Of a stretch of 64,000 bases of DNA, positions 16,201-25,800 are shown piece after piece. Origin of the DNA: Verrucomicrobiota bacterium (GTDB taxonomy: Bacteria; Verrucomicrobiota; Verrucomicrobiia; Chthoniobacterales; Chthoniobacteraceae); contig VFJQ01000014.1 in assembly GCA_009885995.1 (NCBI GenBank), forward strand, positions 90,549 through 154,548, read 5' to 3'. The notes under the pieces are model-generated. The model saw nothing but the letters and a program-made list of their open reading frames with translations. It was not told where the DNA came from and did not search any database. Position numbers and translations under genes: made by a program. Every line of letters starts with the position of its first letter. The stretch's first letter is position 1.

Positions 16201-19200
16201 GTGACCGACGACGCCACGCCGTCCGCGCAGATGCTCTTCACCGTCAGCGGCGCGGTGAATGGAACGGTCGTCCTGCTCGCCGACGGCCACACCGCGCGCT
16301 TCACACCCACGCCTGGCTACACCGGTGTGCCGACGTTCAACTTCACCGCGACGGACACCGCCGCCGATCCGCGCGCGATCCTCACGTATGACTTCGACGC
16401 GCCCGACGCCTCGGCCGCGAACACCGTGCCCGATGTCTCCGGCCTCGGTCGCGACGGCACGCTCGACGCCATCGGCACCGGCGCAGCCACGCTCGTGAGC
16501 GACGTGCCCGCTGCGATCGGCCACGACGGGCGCAGCCTCGATCTCGTGGAGAATGGCGGCGCGAACGCCGCGCGGCTCAGCCGCACGATCGGGACGACGG
16601 AGCTGGATTGGAACGCGAGCGATTGGACAATCACCGGCTGGTTCAAGCGCCGCGACGCCACTAACGAGGACATGATCTGGCACCTCCACAACGGCGACGG
16701 CTACGGCAGCAGCGAGGAGTTTTACCTCATGGCGAATGGCGCGAGCAGTCTCACGCTGCACCACTATCCGGGGCCGGACGTGGCCATCGTGGGCACCGCT
16801 ACGCCGGGCGTGTGGCATCACTTCGCGGTCGTGCGCAGCGGGACGACGCTCAGCCTTTACCTGAATGGCGCGCTCGTCGGCAGCGACTCGAGTTTCGCGC
16901 TCGCGATCAATCAAACGCACCCGCTCATCTTCGGCGGCCACACCGACGAGACCGCGACGTATGCGCCGCGCTGGTTCGATGGCGGGCTCGATGAACTCGC
17001 GGTCTTCAACGCCGCGCTTCTTCCGGCCGAGATCACCACGCTCGCGGGCGGGATGACCGTGCGGCACTTCGGCGGGCTCAGCGCCATGGGGACGATCTCG
17101 CTTTCCGCCGCAGCGGTGAACCACGTGTGGACCAGCACGAGCACCGGCGCGTGGAGCACGGGCGCGAACTGGCAAAGCAGCGCCGCGCCCGCGAGCACGC
17201 GCGGGGCGGCGGTGCAGTTCTTCACGGGCCAGACGCTCACCGGCGGCGCGATCACCGCGAACAACGATGTCGTCGCCGGCTTCCACATGAACAACCTCAC
17301 GCTCGCCGGCACGAGCAGCGCGGCGACCACGACGACGATCACCGGCGGCGGCTTCAATCTGCTGAACAACGGCACGCTCCTGCCGACCGTGAACCTCAGC
17401 GCGGTCGCGGGCTCGGGCATGACTTACAACGTGAACGTGCCGCTCACGCTCGGCGCAGACACGACGTTCAACGCGACGGCAAGCGGCACGTTCGTCTTCA
17501 CTGGCGACATTGGCGGCACGGGTGCGCTCACGCGGGCGAGCACGTCGAGCAAGCTCATCCTCGCGGGCACGAACACCTATACCGGCGACACGATCATCAG
17601 CGCGGGCACGCTGCAAATCGGCAACGACCTCGGGACCGGCACGCTCGGCAGCGGCGACGTGATCGACAACGGGCAACTCCGCTTCGACCGCATCGGGACG
17701 CTCGAAGTGCCGAACAGCATCGGCGGCACGGGCACGCTCTATATCGACTGCCCGATCAATGCGGGCACCATCGTGCTCAGCGGCACGAACACCTTCGATG
17801 GTGGTGTGACCGTGAACTCCGGCGCGCTACGCATCACCAACAGCACGGCGCTGGGCGACGGCACGAAGGCGATCACCCTGAACAATGGCTCGAACGGCGC
17901 GCCTCAACTCCGGCTCGATGGGAGCAGCAACCCGATCGAACTCGCCGCGGGCATCAGCCTCCTGACCAGCAACGACACCACCGGCGCGATCCTCAGCGAG
18001 GCTGGAAATAACGTCCTCGCCGGCCCGATCACCCTCACCGGCGGTGGCGGCGCCACGCGCATCTACGTCAGCGCGGACACGCTCACGCTTGATGGAAACA
18101 TCGCGCCAAATACGACCAGCCGCACCTTGCGCCTCGGCGGCGCGGGCGCGGGCCTCGTGAATGGCGTCATCAGCAACGGCAGCGCAACCAACGTGCTCAT
18201 CGACCTGAACAAGATCGACTCGGGAACGTGGACGCTCGCCGGCGCGAACACGCACTCCGGCACCACGACCATCAGCGCCGGCACGCTCGTCGTCGGACAC
18301 CCGAGCGCGCTCGGCCACGGCGGCTCGACCTTCGGCAGCGCGACGGGCGGCACGTCGATCACAAGCGGTGCGACGCTCGATCTCTACGGACAGAGCGGGA
18401 TCATCGAGGTGCTCACGATCCGCGGCATCGGCGTGGGTGGAAATGGCTCGCTGGTGAACAGCATTGGAATGACTGCGAACATCGCGGGCGGCATCGTGTC
18501 GTCGATCTCGACGACGGCAGGCGGCGTGCATAGCGCGGTGCCGAACGTCACGATCAGCGGCGGTGGTGGTGCGGACGCGACGGCCACGGCGACGCTCGGC
18601 GTGAGCGCGGCGAGCTTCACGATCGCGGGCGGGAACACGATCTATTCGGTCGCGCCCACCGTCACGATCAGCGGCGGTGGAGGCACGGGGGCGGCGGCTA
18701 CGGCAAATCTCACGAGCGGAGTCGTGAGCAGCATCACGATCTCGAATGCCGGCACCGGCTACACAAGCGCACCGACGATCGCTTTCTCCGGCGGGACGAT
18801 CACGACGGCAGGGACGAACCCGACCGGCACGGGCAACGCGACCAACTTCGTCGTCAGCGGCATCACCGTCACGAATCCCGGCAGCGGCTACACCAGCGCG
18901 CCGAGCGTGGCCTTCGATACTGGCACGGGCACGACGGCGACAGCGAATCTATCCGCGGTCATCATGGGTGCGAATTCCAGCATCGGCGGCAGCGGCGACA
19001 TCGCGATCGATGCGCCAGTCTCCGGCAGCTTCGCGCTGACGAAGATCGGTGCGGGCACGCTCACGCTCAGCGCGGCGAATACCTACAACGGCAACACCAC
19101 GGTCAGCACCGGCACGCTCGTCGTGAATGGCAGCCTCGCCGCGGGTGGCACGGCTACGGTCGCGAACGGCGCGACCCTCGCGGGCAGCGGCTCCATCGCG

Positions 19201-20058
19201 AAGAACACGACCATCAATGGCACTCATAAGCCCGGGGCTGGCGTGGGCGCGCAGAGCTTCGGAGGCTCAGTGACCTACGGCAGTGGGAGCCATATTGCGT
19301 GGGAACTCGGCGCGAACCTCGAAACCGGCGCTGGGATCGACTTCGACCAAGCCACTGCCACGGGCACCGTCGCCATCGCCACCACTGGCACCCAGCCTGC
19401 GCTCGACGTAGCACTCGACAGCGTGGGCAGCACCGTGAACTTCACCGATCCATTCTGGGCGAGCGGGCGCTCGTGGACCGTCGTGAGCGGGGCCTCGCGC
19501 ACAGGCACCTTCGCGCTCGGCACGGTAAGCGCCGACAGCGCGAGCCACGCAGCGGCGGGCTGGGGCGCGTTCTCACTCCAGCACACCGCGACCGCGGTGA
19601 ATCTCGTTTGGACACCCGCGGCGCCCTTCCAGCAATGGCAGGCGCTCAACTTCGGGACGAACTGGAACGTGCCGACGATCGCCGGCGACCTGGCGGACCC
19701 CGATGGCGACGGGCGCAAGAACCTGATCGAAGCCGCCGTCGGTGCGGACCCGAACACCAACGACCCTGCGGCGAACCCGAGCCTGAGCAATGTCGCCGGC
19801 CGGCTCACGCTGAACTTCTCCCGTGACAGCGCGCGCGCCGATCTCACCCTCACCGTGCGCGGCGGCGACACGCCCGGCACTTGGACCGATCTCGCACGCA
19901 GCACGGGCGGCGGACCCTTCGTGCCGCTCGTGGGCGGCGTGACGGTGAGCGAGACGGGCGCTGGCGCCATGAAGAGCGTGCAGATCGGCGATGCCTACCT
20001 GCTCACCGACCCCGCACACCCGCGGCGGTTTATGAAGCTGCAAGTGACGCGGCCGTAA
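13234..20058 (+). CDS. Giant PA14/heparinase-like/LamG/beta-strand-repeat secreted protein
   Basis: 2,274 residues. In order: signal peptide (1-22); PA14 domain (about 26-165, GLTGQYYD); second PA14-like domain (about 172-325); heparinase II/III-like region (about 334-950) with HPRIFATAERFAKLR, GNNWNQVCNGGM and GHMGADHGNLDAGTFVLDAL; an Ig/cadherin-like module (about 968-1046); a LamG/concanavalin module (about 1049-1273); then about 700 residues of autotransporter-associated beta-strand repeats (SAGTLQIGN, GTNTYTGDT, ANTYNGNTTV). The C-terminal part has a DPDGDGRKNLIEAAVG Ca-binding-like segment. No outer-membrane beta-barrel is evident. A role as surface polysaccharide lyase with carbohydrate-binding modules fits the flanking sulfatases; lyase activity is inferred. 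Confidence 0.85.
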   Translation: MRPRKLALLSAALLLGRVALAVPGTGLTGQYYDTASFGTLKTTRTDAAVDFAWSTAIPGGTTITNADTFSVAWAGQIEPEFSETYTFYVTADDGARLWVNDQLLTARTFAAVSPEMRGQLKLSAGQKVNVRLEYIEQTGSAAVRLEWSSASRAREVIPTARLYPARVEKAGGSILKEHWSGIAGSAISALTSNANYPNKPSGREAITSFECLAQNWADSYGTRVTGFLVPPVSGSYTFAVSGDDTMQLFLSTDATSANKVQIANVASATGFRAWGTPSSAIALVQGERYYVEMLHKEDTGTDHWSVGWMKPGDAAFSVIPGSALVQPGLATAQPAETALLNTMAQTHPRIFATAERFAKLRGTWQSATTSQPKTWAQNAINSADTILTAAPVAYSQDVRGTILSQARTVVDRMYKLGLAWQLTGDAQYAERAWTELNTVADNTLFPDWHPAHFLDTAEMTHGCAIGYDWFYSYWTQPRRDTIRTAIINKGLNAGLTQYTNNVGWSQSTGNNWNQVCNGGMTIGALAVGTESESLTENILNRALNSTRPTWKHFTTDNGAWYEGPGYWGYTMEYGVRMLAALESVLGSDFGIGATTNLSEAGFASIHAVGTSNVIFNFADAGAGGAQRNAVFQWMARRHGQPLYDWWENQGSGGALDALWWNDSASSLVSTGAQPDMAFHGEAGTAFQPQEMVTMRGKWNDSRATFVGGKGGHMGADHGNLDAGTFVLDALGKRWFHELGGDNYALPGYFSSTPSAGTDRWDYYRMRPEGQNTLTINPSANADMVLNAVAPLAAFQSEPGGTGSFAIHDLTPVYSGMTKVWRGTRLMGARNQVLVQDEIQAATGKTVWWFAHYTNPATTVTIEPGGTSVMMQQGAERLWCKIVSGGGTFTITDAVPLPTSPQLPTAPDTNGQNANTGYKKLAINLTGVTNTTLAVWFVPLSTGEVAPTTLPTISALNTWNLAASNDAPITPISVATGDNENAVDIDLRAYVTDDATPSAQMLFTVSGAVNGTVVLLADGHTARFTPTPGYTGVPTFNFTATDTAADPRAILTYDFDAPDASAANTVPDVSGLGRDGTLDAIGTGAATLVSDVPAAIGHDGRSLDLVENGGANAARLSRTIGTTELDWNASDWTITGWFKRRDATNEDMIWHLHNGDGYGSSEEFYLMANGASSLTLHHYPGPDVAIVGTATPGVWHHFAVVRSGTTLSLYLNGALVGSDSSFALAINQTHPLIFGGHTDETATYAPRWFDGGLDELAVFNAALLPAEITTLAGGMTVRHFGGLSAMGTISLSAAAVNHVWTSTSTGAWSTGANWQSSAAPASTRGAAVQFFTGQTLTGGAITANNDVVAGFHMNNLTLAGTSSAATTTTITGGGFNLLNNGTLLPTVNLSAVAGSGMTYNVNVPLTLGADTTFNATASGTFVFTGDIGGTGALTRASTSSKLILAGTNTYTGDTIISAGTLQIGNDLGTGTLGSGDVIDNGQLRFDRIGTLEVPNSIGGTGTLYIDCPINAGTIVLSGTNTFDGGVTVNSGALRITNSTALGDGTKAITLNNGSNGAPQLRLDGSSNPIELAAGISLLTSNDTTGAILSEAGNNVLAGPITLTGGGGATRIYVSADTLTLDGNIAPNTTSRTLRLGGAGAGLVNGVISNGSATNVLIDLNKIDSGTWTLAGANTHSGTTTISAGTLVVGHPSALGHGGSTFGSATGGTSITSGATLDLYGQSGIIEVLTIRGIGVGGNGSLVNSIGMTANIAGGIVSSISTTAGGVHSAVPNVTISGGGGADATATATLGVSAASFTIAGGNTIYSVAPTVTISGGGGTGAAATANLTSGVVSSITISNAGTGYTSAPTIAFSGGTITTAGTNPTGTGNATNFVVSGITVTNPGSGYTSAPSVAFDTGTGTTATANLSAVIMGANSSIGGSGDIAIDAPVSGSFALTKIGAGTLTLSAANTYNGNTTVSTGTLVVNGSLAAGGTATVANGATLAGSGSIAKNTTINGTHKPGAGVGAQSFGGSVTYGSGSHIAWELGANLETGAGIDFDQATATGTVAIATTGTQPALDVALDSVGSTVNFTDPFWASGRSWTVVSGASRTGTFALGTVSADSASHAAAGWGAFSLQHTATAVNLVWTPAAPFQQWQALNFGTNWNVPTIAGDLADPDGDGRKNLIEAAVGADPNTNDPAANPSLSNVAGRLTLNFSRDSARADLTLTVRGGDTPGTWTDLARSTGGGPFVPLVGGVTVSETGAGAMKSVQIGDAYLLTDPAHPRRFMKLQVTRP

Positions 20059-20120
20059 GCCGTAAGCCGCACCTTGGTCTAGTAGCCGTGAGGGCGGGAC
20101 TTCGCTGCGATCAACTAGCC

Positions 20121-21656
20121 ATGAACCCCACCCGCCTCATCCTCGCCCTGCTTTGGCTCGGCTCCGTCGCATTCGCCGCGAAGCAGCCGAACATCCTCTT
20201 CATCCTCGCCGACGACCAGAGCACGAAGACGGTCGCGTGTTATCCCGAGGCGTGGCCGTGGGTGAAGACGCCGAACATCGACGCGCTTGCGGCGAGCGGC
20301 GTGCGTTTCCAAGGCGCGTATCTCGGCTCGTGGTGCATGCCTTCGCGCGCGGCGCTGCTCACGGGGCACTGGCCGCACGCGATCGAGTCGATGAGCATGG
20401 CGGGGAAATATCCGGGCAGCACTTACGATCCGCAGCAGTGCCCGTTTTGGCCGAAGACCTTCCGCGAGCACGGCTACACCACGGCGCAGATCGGCAAGTG
20501 GCACACGGGCGATGACGCGGGCTGGGGACGCGATTGGGATCACCAGATCGTGTGGAATCGCCCGAAGCACCAGGAGAACGCGGGCGCGTATTACGAGACG
20601 CAGATCCTCGCGATCGATGGCGTGGAGAAGACGGTCGAGGGCTACCCGGCGGACAATTACACGAAGTGGGCGGGCGAGTTCATCCGCGGCGAGCATCGCG
20701 ACGCGCAGAAGCCGTGGTATCTCTGGCTCTGCTACGGGAGCGTGCATGGGCCGTCGAAACCGGCGGCGCGGCACAAGGGAACCTATGCCGGCAAGGAAGT
20801 GCCCGAGCCGGCGGACATCCTGCCGCCGCGGCCCGGCAAGCCGGATTATCTCAAGAAGACGCAAGCGTGGTCGCGCGCGGCCGATGGACGGATCATCGCG
20901 GGCAAGAGCGGTGAAGCGGTCGGCGATGAGGCGGGCAAAGGCGGGAAGGATTTCGCCGACTGGGTGCGGCAGGTGAATGAGTGCGTGCCCGCAGTGGATG
21001 AGGGCGTGGGCGAACTCATCAAGACGCTGCGCGAGACCGGGCAGCTCGAAAACACGCTCGTGATTTACTCCGCCGACCAGGGTTTCGCGATGGGCGAGCA
21101 CGGCTTCCGCACGAAGGTCGCGCCTTACGACGCGAACTACCGCTCGCCGCTCATCGTCTCGATGCCCGGCACCGTCGCCGCTGGAAAATTCTGCCCGCAA
21201 AACGTCGGCAGTCCCGATCTCGTCGCGACGTTCTTCGCCTTCGCTGGCCTCGATCAGCCGTGGAAGATGCACGGTCGCGACCTCACCCCGCTGCTGCGCG
21301 ATCCCGCCGCCGCGTGGCCTTACCCCTGCCTCTACGAACACACCGGCGAGCACTACGGCAGCGATGTGACGAAGATGCTGCGCGATAATCCGAAGGGCGC
21401 CATCCACAAGGCCGGCGTGCCGTGGTATGACGCCGTGGTCGCAGACGGCTGGAAATACATCCGCTACCTCCGCGGCACCGATGGCGAAGAACTCTACGAT
21501 CTCCGCCACGACTCCGAAGAGCTGCACAACCTCGCGACCTCCCCCGAGCAGCACGAGCGACTGGAGAAGCTGCGCACCGCGCTCATCGCCGAGTTGCACC
21601 GCACCGAAGCGGCGTATGCGGACTCGCTGCCTTCCGCGGCTGGGCGCGATCGTTAG
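20121..21656 (+). CDS. Secreted S1-family sulfatase (CMPSR type)
   Basis: 511 residues from the ATG at 20121. This start gives a proper signal peptide (LILALLWLGSVAFA); the frame extends upstream only into the preceding gene. Site residues: ADDQS, formylglycine Cys C72 in C-M-P-S-R, GKWHTG, YGSVHGP, SADQG, and Lys in FRTKVAPYDANYRSPL. This last form differs from the EGG-type motif of the other six, so it is a different subfamily. It closes the sulfatase locus and converges with the Wadjet operon (20-base gap). Substrate unknown. Confidence 0.92.
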   Translation: MNPTRLILALLWLGSVAFAAKQPNILFILADDQSTKTVACYPEAWPWVKTPNIDALAASGVRFQGAYLGSWCMPSRAALLTGHWPHAIESMSMAGKYPGSTYDPQQCPFWPKTFREHGYTTAQIGKWHTGDDAGWGRDWDHQIVWNRPKHQENAGAYYETQILAIDGVEKTVEGYPADNYTKWAGEFIRGEHRDAQKPWYLWLCYGSVHGPSKPAARHKGTYAGKEVPEPADILPPRPGKPDYLKKTQAWSRAADGRIIAGKSGEAVGDEAGKGGKDFADWVRQVNECVPAVDEGVGELIKTLRETGQLENTLVIYSADQGFAMGEHGFRTKVAPYDANYRSPLIVSMPGTVAAGKFCPQNVGSPDLVATFFAFAGLDQPWKMHGRDLTPLLRDPAAAWPYPCLYEHTGEHYGSDVTKMLRDNPKGAIHKAGVPWYDAVVADGWKYIRYLRGTDGEELYDLRHDSEELHNLATSPEQHERLEKLRTALIAELHRTEAAYADSLPSAAGRDR

Positions 21657-21676
21657 CCCGCCTCTACTTCCGGCCT

Positions 21677-22840
21677 TTATCGCGCGGTTGCGGGGTGCGG
21701 CGGACTGATGATTCGTGCGAACGCTTCGACGACTACGGCGTATGGCACGCGCTCTTGTTCCAGCCACAAACCCTCTGCGCTGAGTTGATTCAGAGCGGCA
21801 CGTTCAGCGGTGGTAAGTCCAGGCACTTCGACATGGGCGAACTCCACCTTCACGGCCCACCGTCGGTGCGCTTCGAGCGTTGCGGAGTCCATCAATATGC
21901 TCTCGGTCTCCGGATACGCCGCGCGCAATCGTGCGAGGATCGCGAAACCGCGCGCATCCATATCTCCCCAATACAGGATCCGCGACTGCGCCAGCCACGG
22001 CGCGCTCGCGAGTAAGGCGGCGGCATCGCCGCTCCCGAGCACCGCCACGGCGTTCGGCAATGTTGGTAGGGCTAGAAAATTGCGCAGATTCTCGGTGATG
22101 ATCGCGATCACGCTGCCGAGCGAGAGCGCGCGGAAAGTGGGTGCGGGTATGGCGAGATCGGCGACGGGGAAGCCGCGCACCGCTTGCAACGCCAGGTCGA
22201 GAAAACGCAGCCGCACGAGTGGCTCCTCCCAGCGCAAACCGTGGCGGGCCTCGAAACGCGGCGCGCTCTGATCGACGGCCTCCGGCTGCACTTGGAGAAG
22301 CAGCGCGTCGAGGATGGTGCGGTGCCGCTCGAAAAACTTCGTGTCCACGCCCTCGACGGGAAGCTGCCGGAGATACAGGCCGGAGCGCGGATTGGCGCGA
22401 AACCAAGCGACGACGCGCAGCAGCGCCGGCCAAAGGCTGTGGTGCTGGATGACGGCTGGCGCGTTGGCGGGCAGCCATGTTTCCAGCGCCTGACACTCCG
22501 CGCGGATAAGCGCGAGGTCCGCGCGGAAATTACGCACTTCATCCGTCTTTCCGAGTGCGCCAAGAAACGCTGTCTCGTGCGAAAAGCTCGCACGCTCCGG
22601 GCGCTCATGCGGGCCGAAGCGCGGGTCGTTCACGGTGCGCCATTCGACGGTGATATTTAACGTCGCAGCCGCCGCGCGAAACTCCGCCAGCTCGGTGGCG
22701 CGCTCCGCGTAGGTCTCGGCGCGGCGGGTTTTGCCGATGCGCAGTTCGACGGGAAAGAACGCAACGCCCTCGACGACCGAGCGCAGAAAATCTGCGTAGC
22801 GGCGCCGTGCCAGCGACAGCAATTGGTCGCGGCTAAACAT
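21677..22840 (-). CDS. jetD: Wadjet nuclease subunit JetD (DUF3322/DUF2220)
   Basis: 387 residues. The N-terminal DUF3322 region is followed by a C-terminal DUF2220/TOPRIM part like topoisomerase VI. The TOPRIM Glu lies in IAIITENLRNFL (near residue 247) and the acidic loop is YWGDMDARGFAIL (near residue 293, D-x-D-x-x-G). In known Wadjet systems JetD is the endonuclease that cuts small circular DNA held by the JetABC SMC complex. It is last in the jetABCD order and its start overlaps the end of jetC by 8 bases. All expected acidic residues are present, so it looks active. Confidence 0.93.
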   Translation of the reverse strand: MFSRDQLLSLARRRYADFLRSVVEGVAFFPVELRIGKTRRAETYAERATELAEFRAAAATLNITVEWRTVNDPRFGPHERPERASFSHETAFLGALGKTDEVRNFRADLALIRAECQALETWLPANAPAVIQHHSLWPALLRVVAWFRANPRSGLYLRQLPVEGVDTKFFERHRTILDALLLQVQPEAVDQSAPRFEARHGLRWEEPLVRLRFLDLALQAVRGFPVADLAIPAPTFRALSLGSVIAIITENLRNFLALPTLPNAVAVLGSGDAAALLASAPWLAQSRILYWGDMDARGFAILARLRAAYPETESILMDSATLEAHRRWAVKVEFAHVEVPGLTTAERAALNQLSAEGLWLEQERVPYAVVVEAFARIISPPHPATAR

Positions 22841-25800
22841 TCGCCGGGGCCTGCTGGCGCGCGGTTTCGTATTGCGCGCGGGTGGCGCGGCGGACGCGCG
22901 ACGCGTCGCCGTTTGGATTCACGGTGAGGTGAAAACTCTCGACGTATTTTTCGGCGATGCGCGCCTCCGCCTTCCACGGCGCGGCAAGCAGGAGTTGAAA
23001 GCCGAGCCGCTGGAAAAGCTCCAGTGCGCGGTGCGAATTTTGCGCGTCGGTGCGCGCAAAGACTTCATCTACCACGACGAGCCGCAGGCTATCTGCGCGG
23101 TCGGGATCATCCGCGAGGCCATATTGCGCGAGTAGCGAGGCCGCGAGGATGGTGAAGGCCATCTTCGCCTTCTGGCCGCCGGATTTCCCCGTCGAAGAAT
23201 CCATGCTGTTCACCACCACGCCGTCGGATTTGCGGCGCTCGTTCACGCTGAATTCCAGCCACAGCCGACTGTCCGCCACACGCGCCATCCACTCCGGCTC
23301 CTGGCCGAAGCGCGTCACGATTTCGCGGATTTTCTTATACAGTTCGAGCCGCTGATTTTCGTCGGGATGCAGCCCCGCGCCGAGGCAGTCGCGCAGCCGT
23401 GCCTTGAAATCTCGGATACCCGCGTCCCGCGTATCGCGGCGGACGAGTTCTACGAAAGTCCCGTCGCCGTAGTCCAGCCCGTGTAGCGCCGCATTCACCT
23501 GCTCGATGCGCTCGCGGTGCGTCTTCACCTCCTCATTGAGCTTCGCCTCCAGTCCGCCAATGTTCTCGGTGAGATTCGTGTTCAGGAAATCGCGAAACCT
23601 CTCTTTGTGCTTCGGCAAATCCTCGCGCACGAGCTGATCGTGCAGCGCGACAAACTCCGCTGCGTATTCCGACTTCGCGCTCAGCGTCTTTCCTTCGTCA
23701 GGATATACGCCGAGGAACTTTTGCATCGGCGCAATCATCACCTTCTCCGCCTCGTTGATTTTCGCCGTGAAATTGCTCGCGCGCCCGCGCAGCGACTTGT
23801 CCACGCGCTCGCGCACTTCGCCAAGATTGAGATGCGTCAGCACCTCGCCGTTTTCCGTCTCGATGAAAGCGGACGCGAGCTCCGTGAAATCGCGCCGCGC
23901 CTCACGATCCAACCGCGCCTCCACGTCATCGAGCTTCGGACGGAACTCCGCGAGCTGTTCGCTCTTTTTTCCGCGCGTCGCCACCAAGCCATCCCGCTGG
24001 CCTTCGAGTTTCTTCAATTCGCCCTCCGCGTCGTTCAACTGCCTCTGCACCGCTTCTCGTTTCTTCGACGATCTTTCCAGGTCGGCGCGCTGCGTCGCGA
24101 GCTCCGCCAACCGCGCCTGCTCGGCGGAATAATCAATCGCCGCGAAGCCTTCCAGCGCACTCGCAGCCTCCACTTTCTGCGCGCGTTGCTGGAAAACCAC
24201 GACTTCCGTCCGCGCTGTTTTCTCGATGGCTTGCGCGGCAGCCAGCGCCTTTGTGTCTTCGATGAGCTGCTGTTCAAGCGCCTGGATTTTCCGCTCCGGC
24301 GACCAGCCGAGCACGTAGTCGCGGCGTGAGCCGAGCGCGCGGCGGTCGTCTTTGACATGGCGCGTGCCATTGCGGATGAGGCCGTCTTTCGTCAGCCCGA
24401 AACGCTCGCGTTCCAGTTCCGCCGTATCGCGGCAGCAGACGTGCGAAAAACTCGCCTGCACCTCGCCCGCGACCCAGCGTGCCAGCGAATGCTCGTCACG
24501 AAAGTTCAGCCGCGCCGCCACGCTGCGCGCGTCCGCTTGCGCGAAGACGCGTGCGCCTTCCTGCGGCACGCGGTGAAAGAGCAGCCGCACTCCTTCGCCA
24601 CCTGCATTGGTTAATCGGCGTCCGTTCACCCAACGCGCAACGCGCTGGTAGTGGCGCTCGGGCACGAGCAGCGACACCCCGAAATTGTGCAGCAGCCGCT
24701 CAATGGCCCCGCTCCAATCTTCCGCAAACTCCGGCTTCACTTCCATGAGTTCACCGGCGAACGGCAGATCATCCACCGCCACTCCCGTCGCGTCGCAGAG
24801 GACCGTGCGGATATGCTGGAGATAGCCGGGAATGAGCGCCTGCCGACCGCGTAGCGAATCCAGTTCGGCCTTCACCGCTGCCGCCTCGCGTTCGAGCGTC
24901 TTCGCTTTCACGCCAGCATCGTTCGCTTTCCCGTTTGCGCTTTCCTGCCACGAAGTCAGTTCGCCGCGTCGCTTCGCAAACTCGGTGCGCATAGCGATAA
25001 ATGCCGCTTCGTTTCCAGGCACGTTACCGAACTCCTCCGCGCGCAGGAGTTCGGCGAGTTGCTGGTGATTCCGCTCTCGCTCTCCCACCCGCAGCCTCAC
25101 TTTCTCCATCTCAAGTTCGAGCGTTTCAATAAGGCGGCTCGTTTCATCCGCATCGAGTTGCGCCTTGAGCAGGTCGCGTTTTGCCTGCGCCTCAGAGCGC
25201 CGCGCCTCCAATTCCGCCAGTGCCGCGTTCGCCGCCCCAAGCTCCAGCGCGCACTGGTCGAGATGCTCGCGCAGCAAATCCGCATGGCGCTGAAGATAGT
25301 AGTGCGGCAGCGCCGCTTGCAGCTTTTGCACCTCCGCCCGTTTGATCTCCAAATCCGCCACCTCGACATGCGCCGCGGCGACGGGCGCGAGCAGCGCGAT
25401 TTGATTTTCCGCCCGCCCGATGTCGTTCCAGCAACTCTCCAAATCGCTAAAGCGTGGGACGACCTGCTTTTGGATGAACTCCTGCGCGCCGCCGTGCGTG
25501 AGCAGATTCCGCCGCAGGAAAACGCTCACGTCCGACACTTCCTTCACACCGATGGCCTGATTGAAAATCTCCAGCGCGCCTTCGCCGGGGATGCCCATGC
25601 GCGCGCAGAAATCCTCGCGATACGCCTTGTAGCTGTCACGCACGTCGAAGCCGCGCCGCTCCAGTTCCTTCTTCATCCCGCGTCCCGTTTCCAAGCCCTG
25701 CAAATGTTCCGCAATGCCCAGCTCGCCGCCGCCCACGAGATACACCGTCTTCTCCTCGCCGTTCGCTACCCACAGGATTTGCGCGAGCGTGAGCGCGGCC

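Noticed and set aside
15334..17676. A 780-codon minus-strand open frame inside the giant PA14/heparinase-like gene.
   Set aside because: Arg/Ala/Glu-rich shadow of the real gene. It crosses domain boundaries and has no motif.
13234..20058. Classical type V autotransporter.
   Set aside because: The beta-strand repeats resemble passengers, but the C-terminus has a Ca-binding-like segment and a small beta-rich end, with no beta-barrel pattern and no final aromatic residue.
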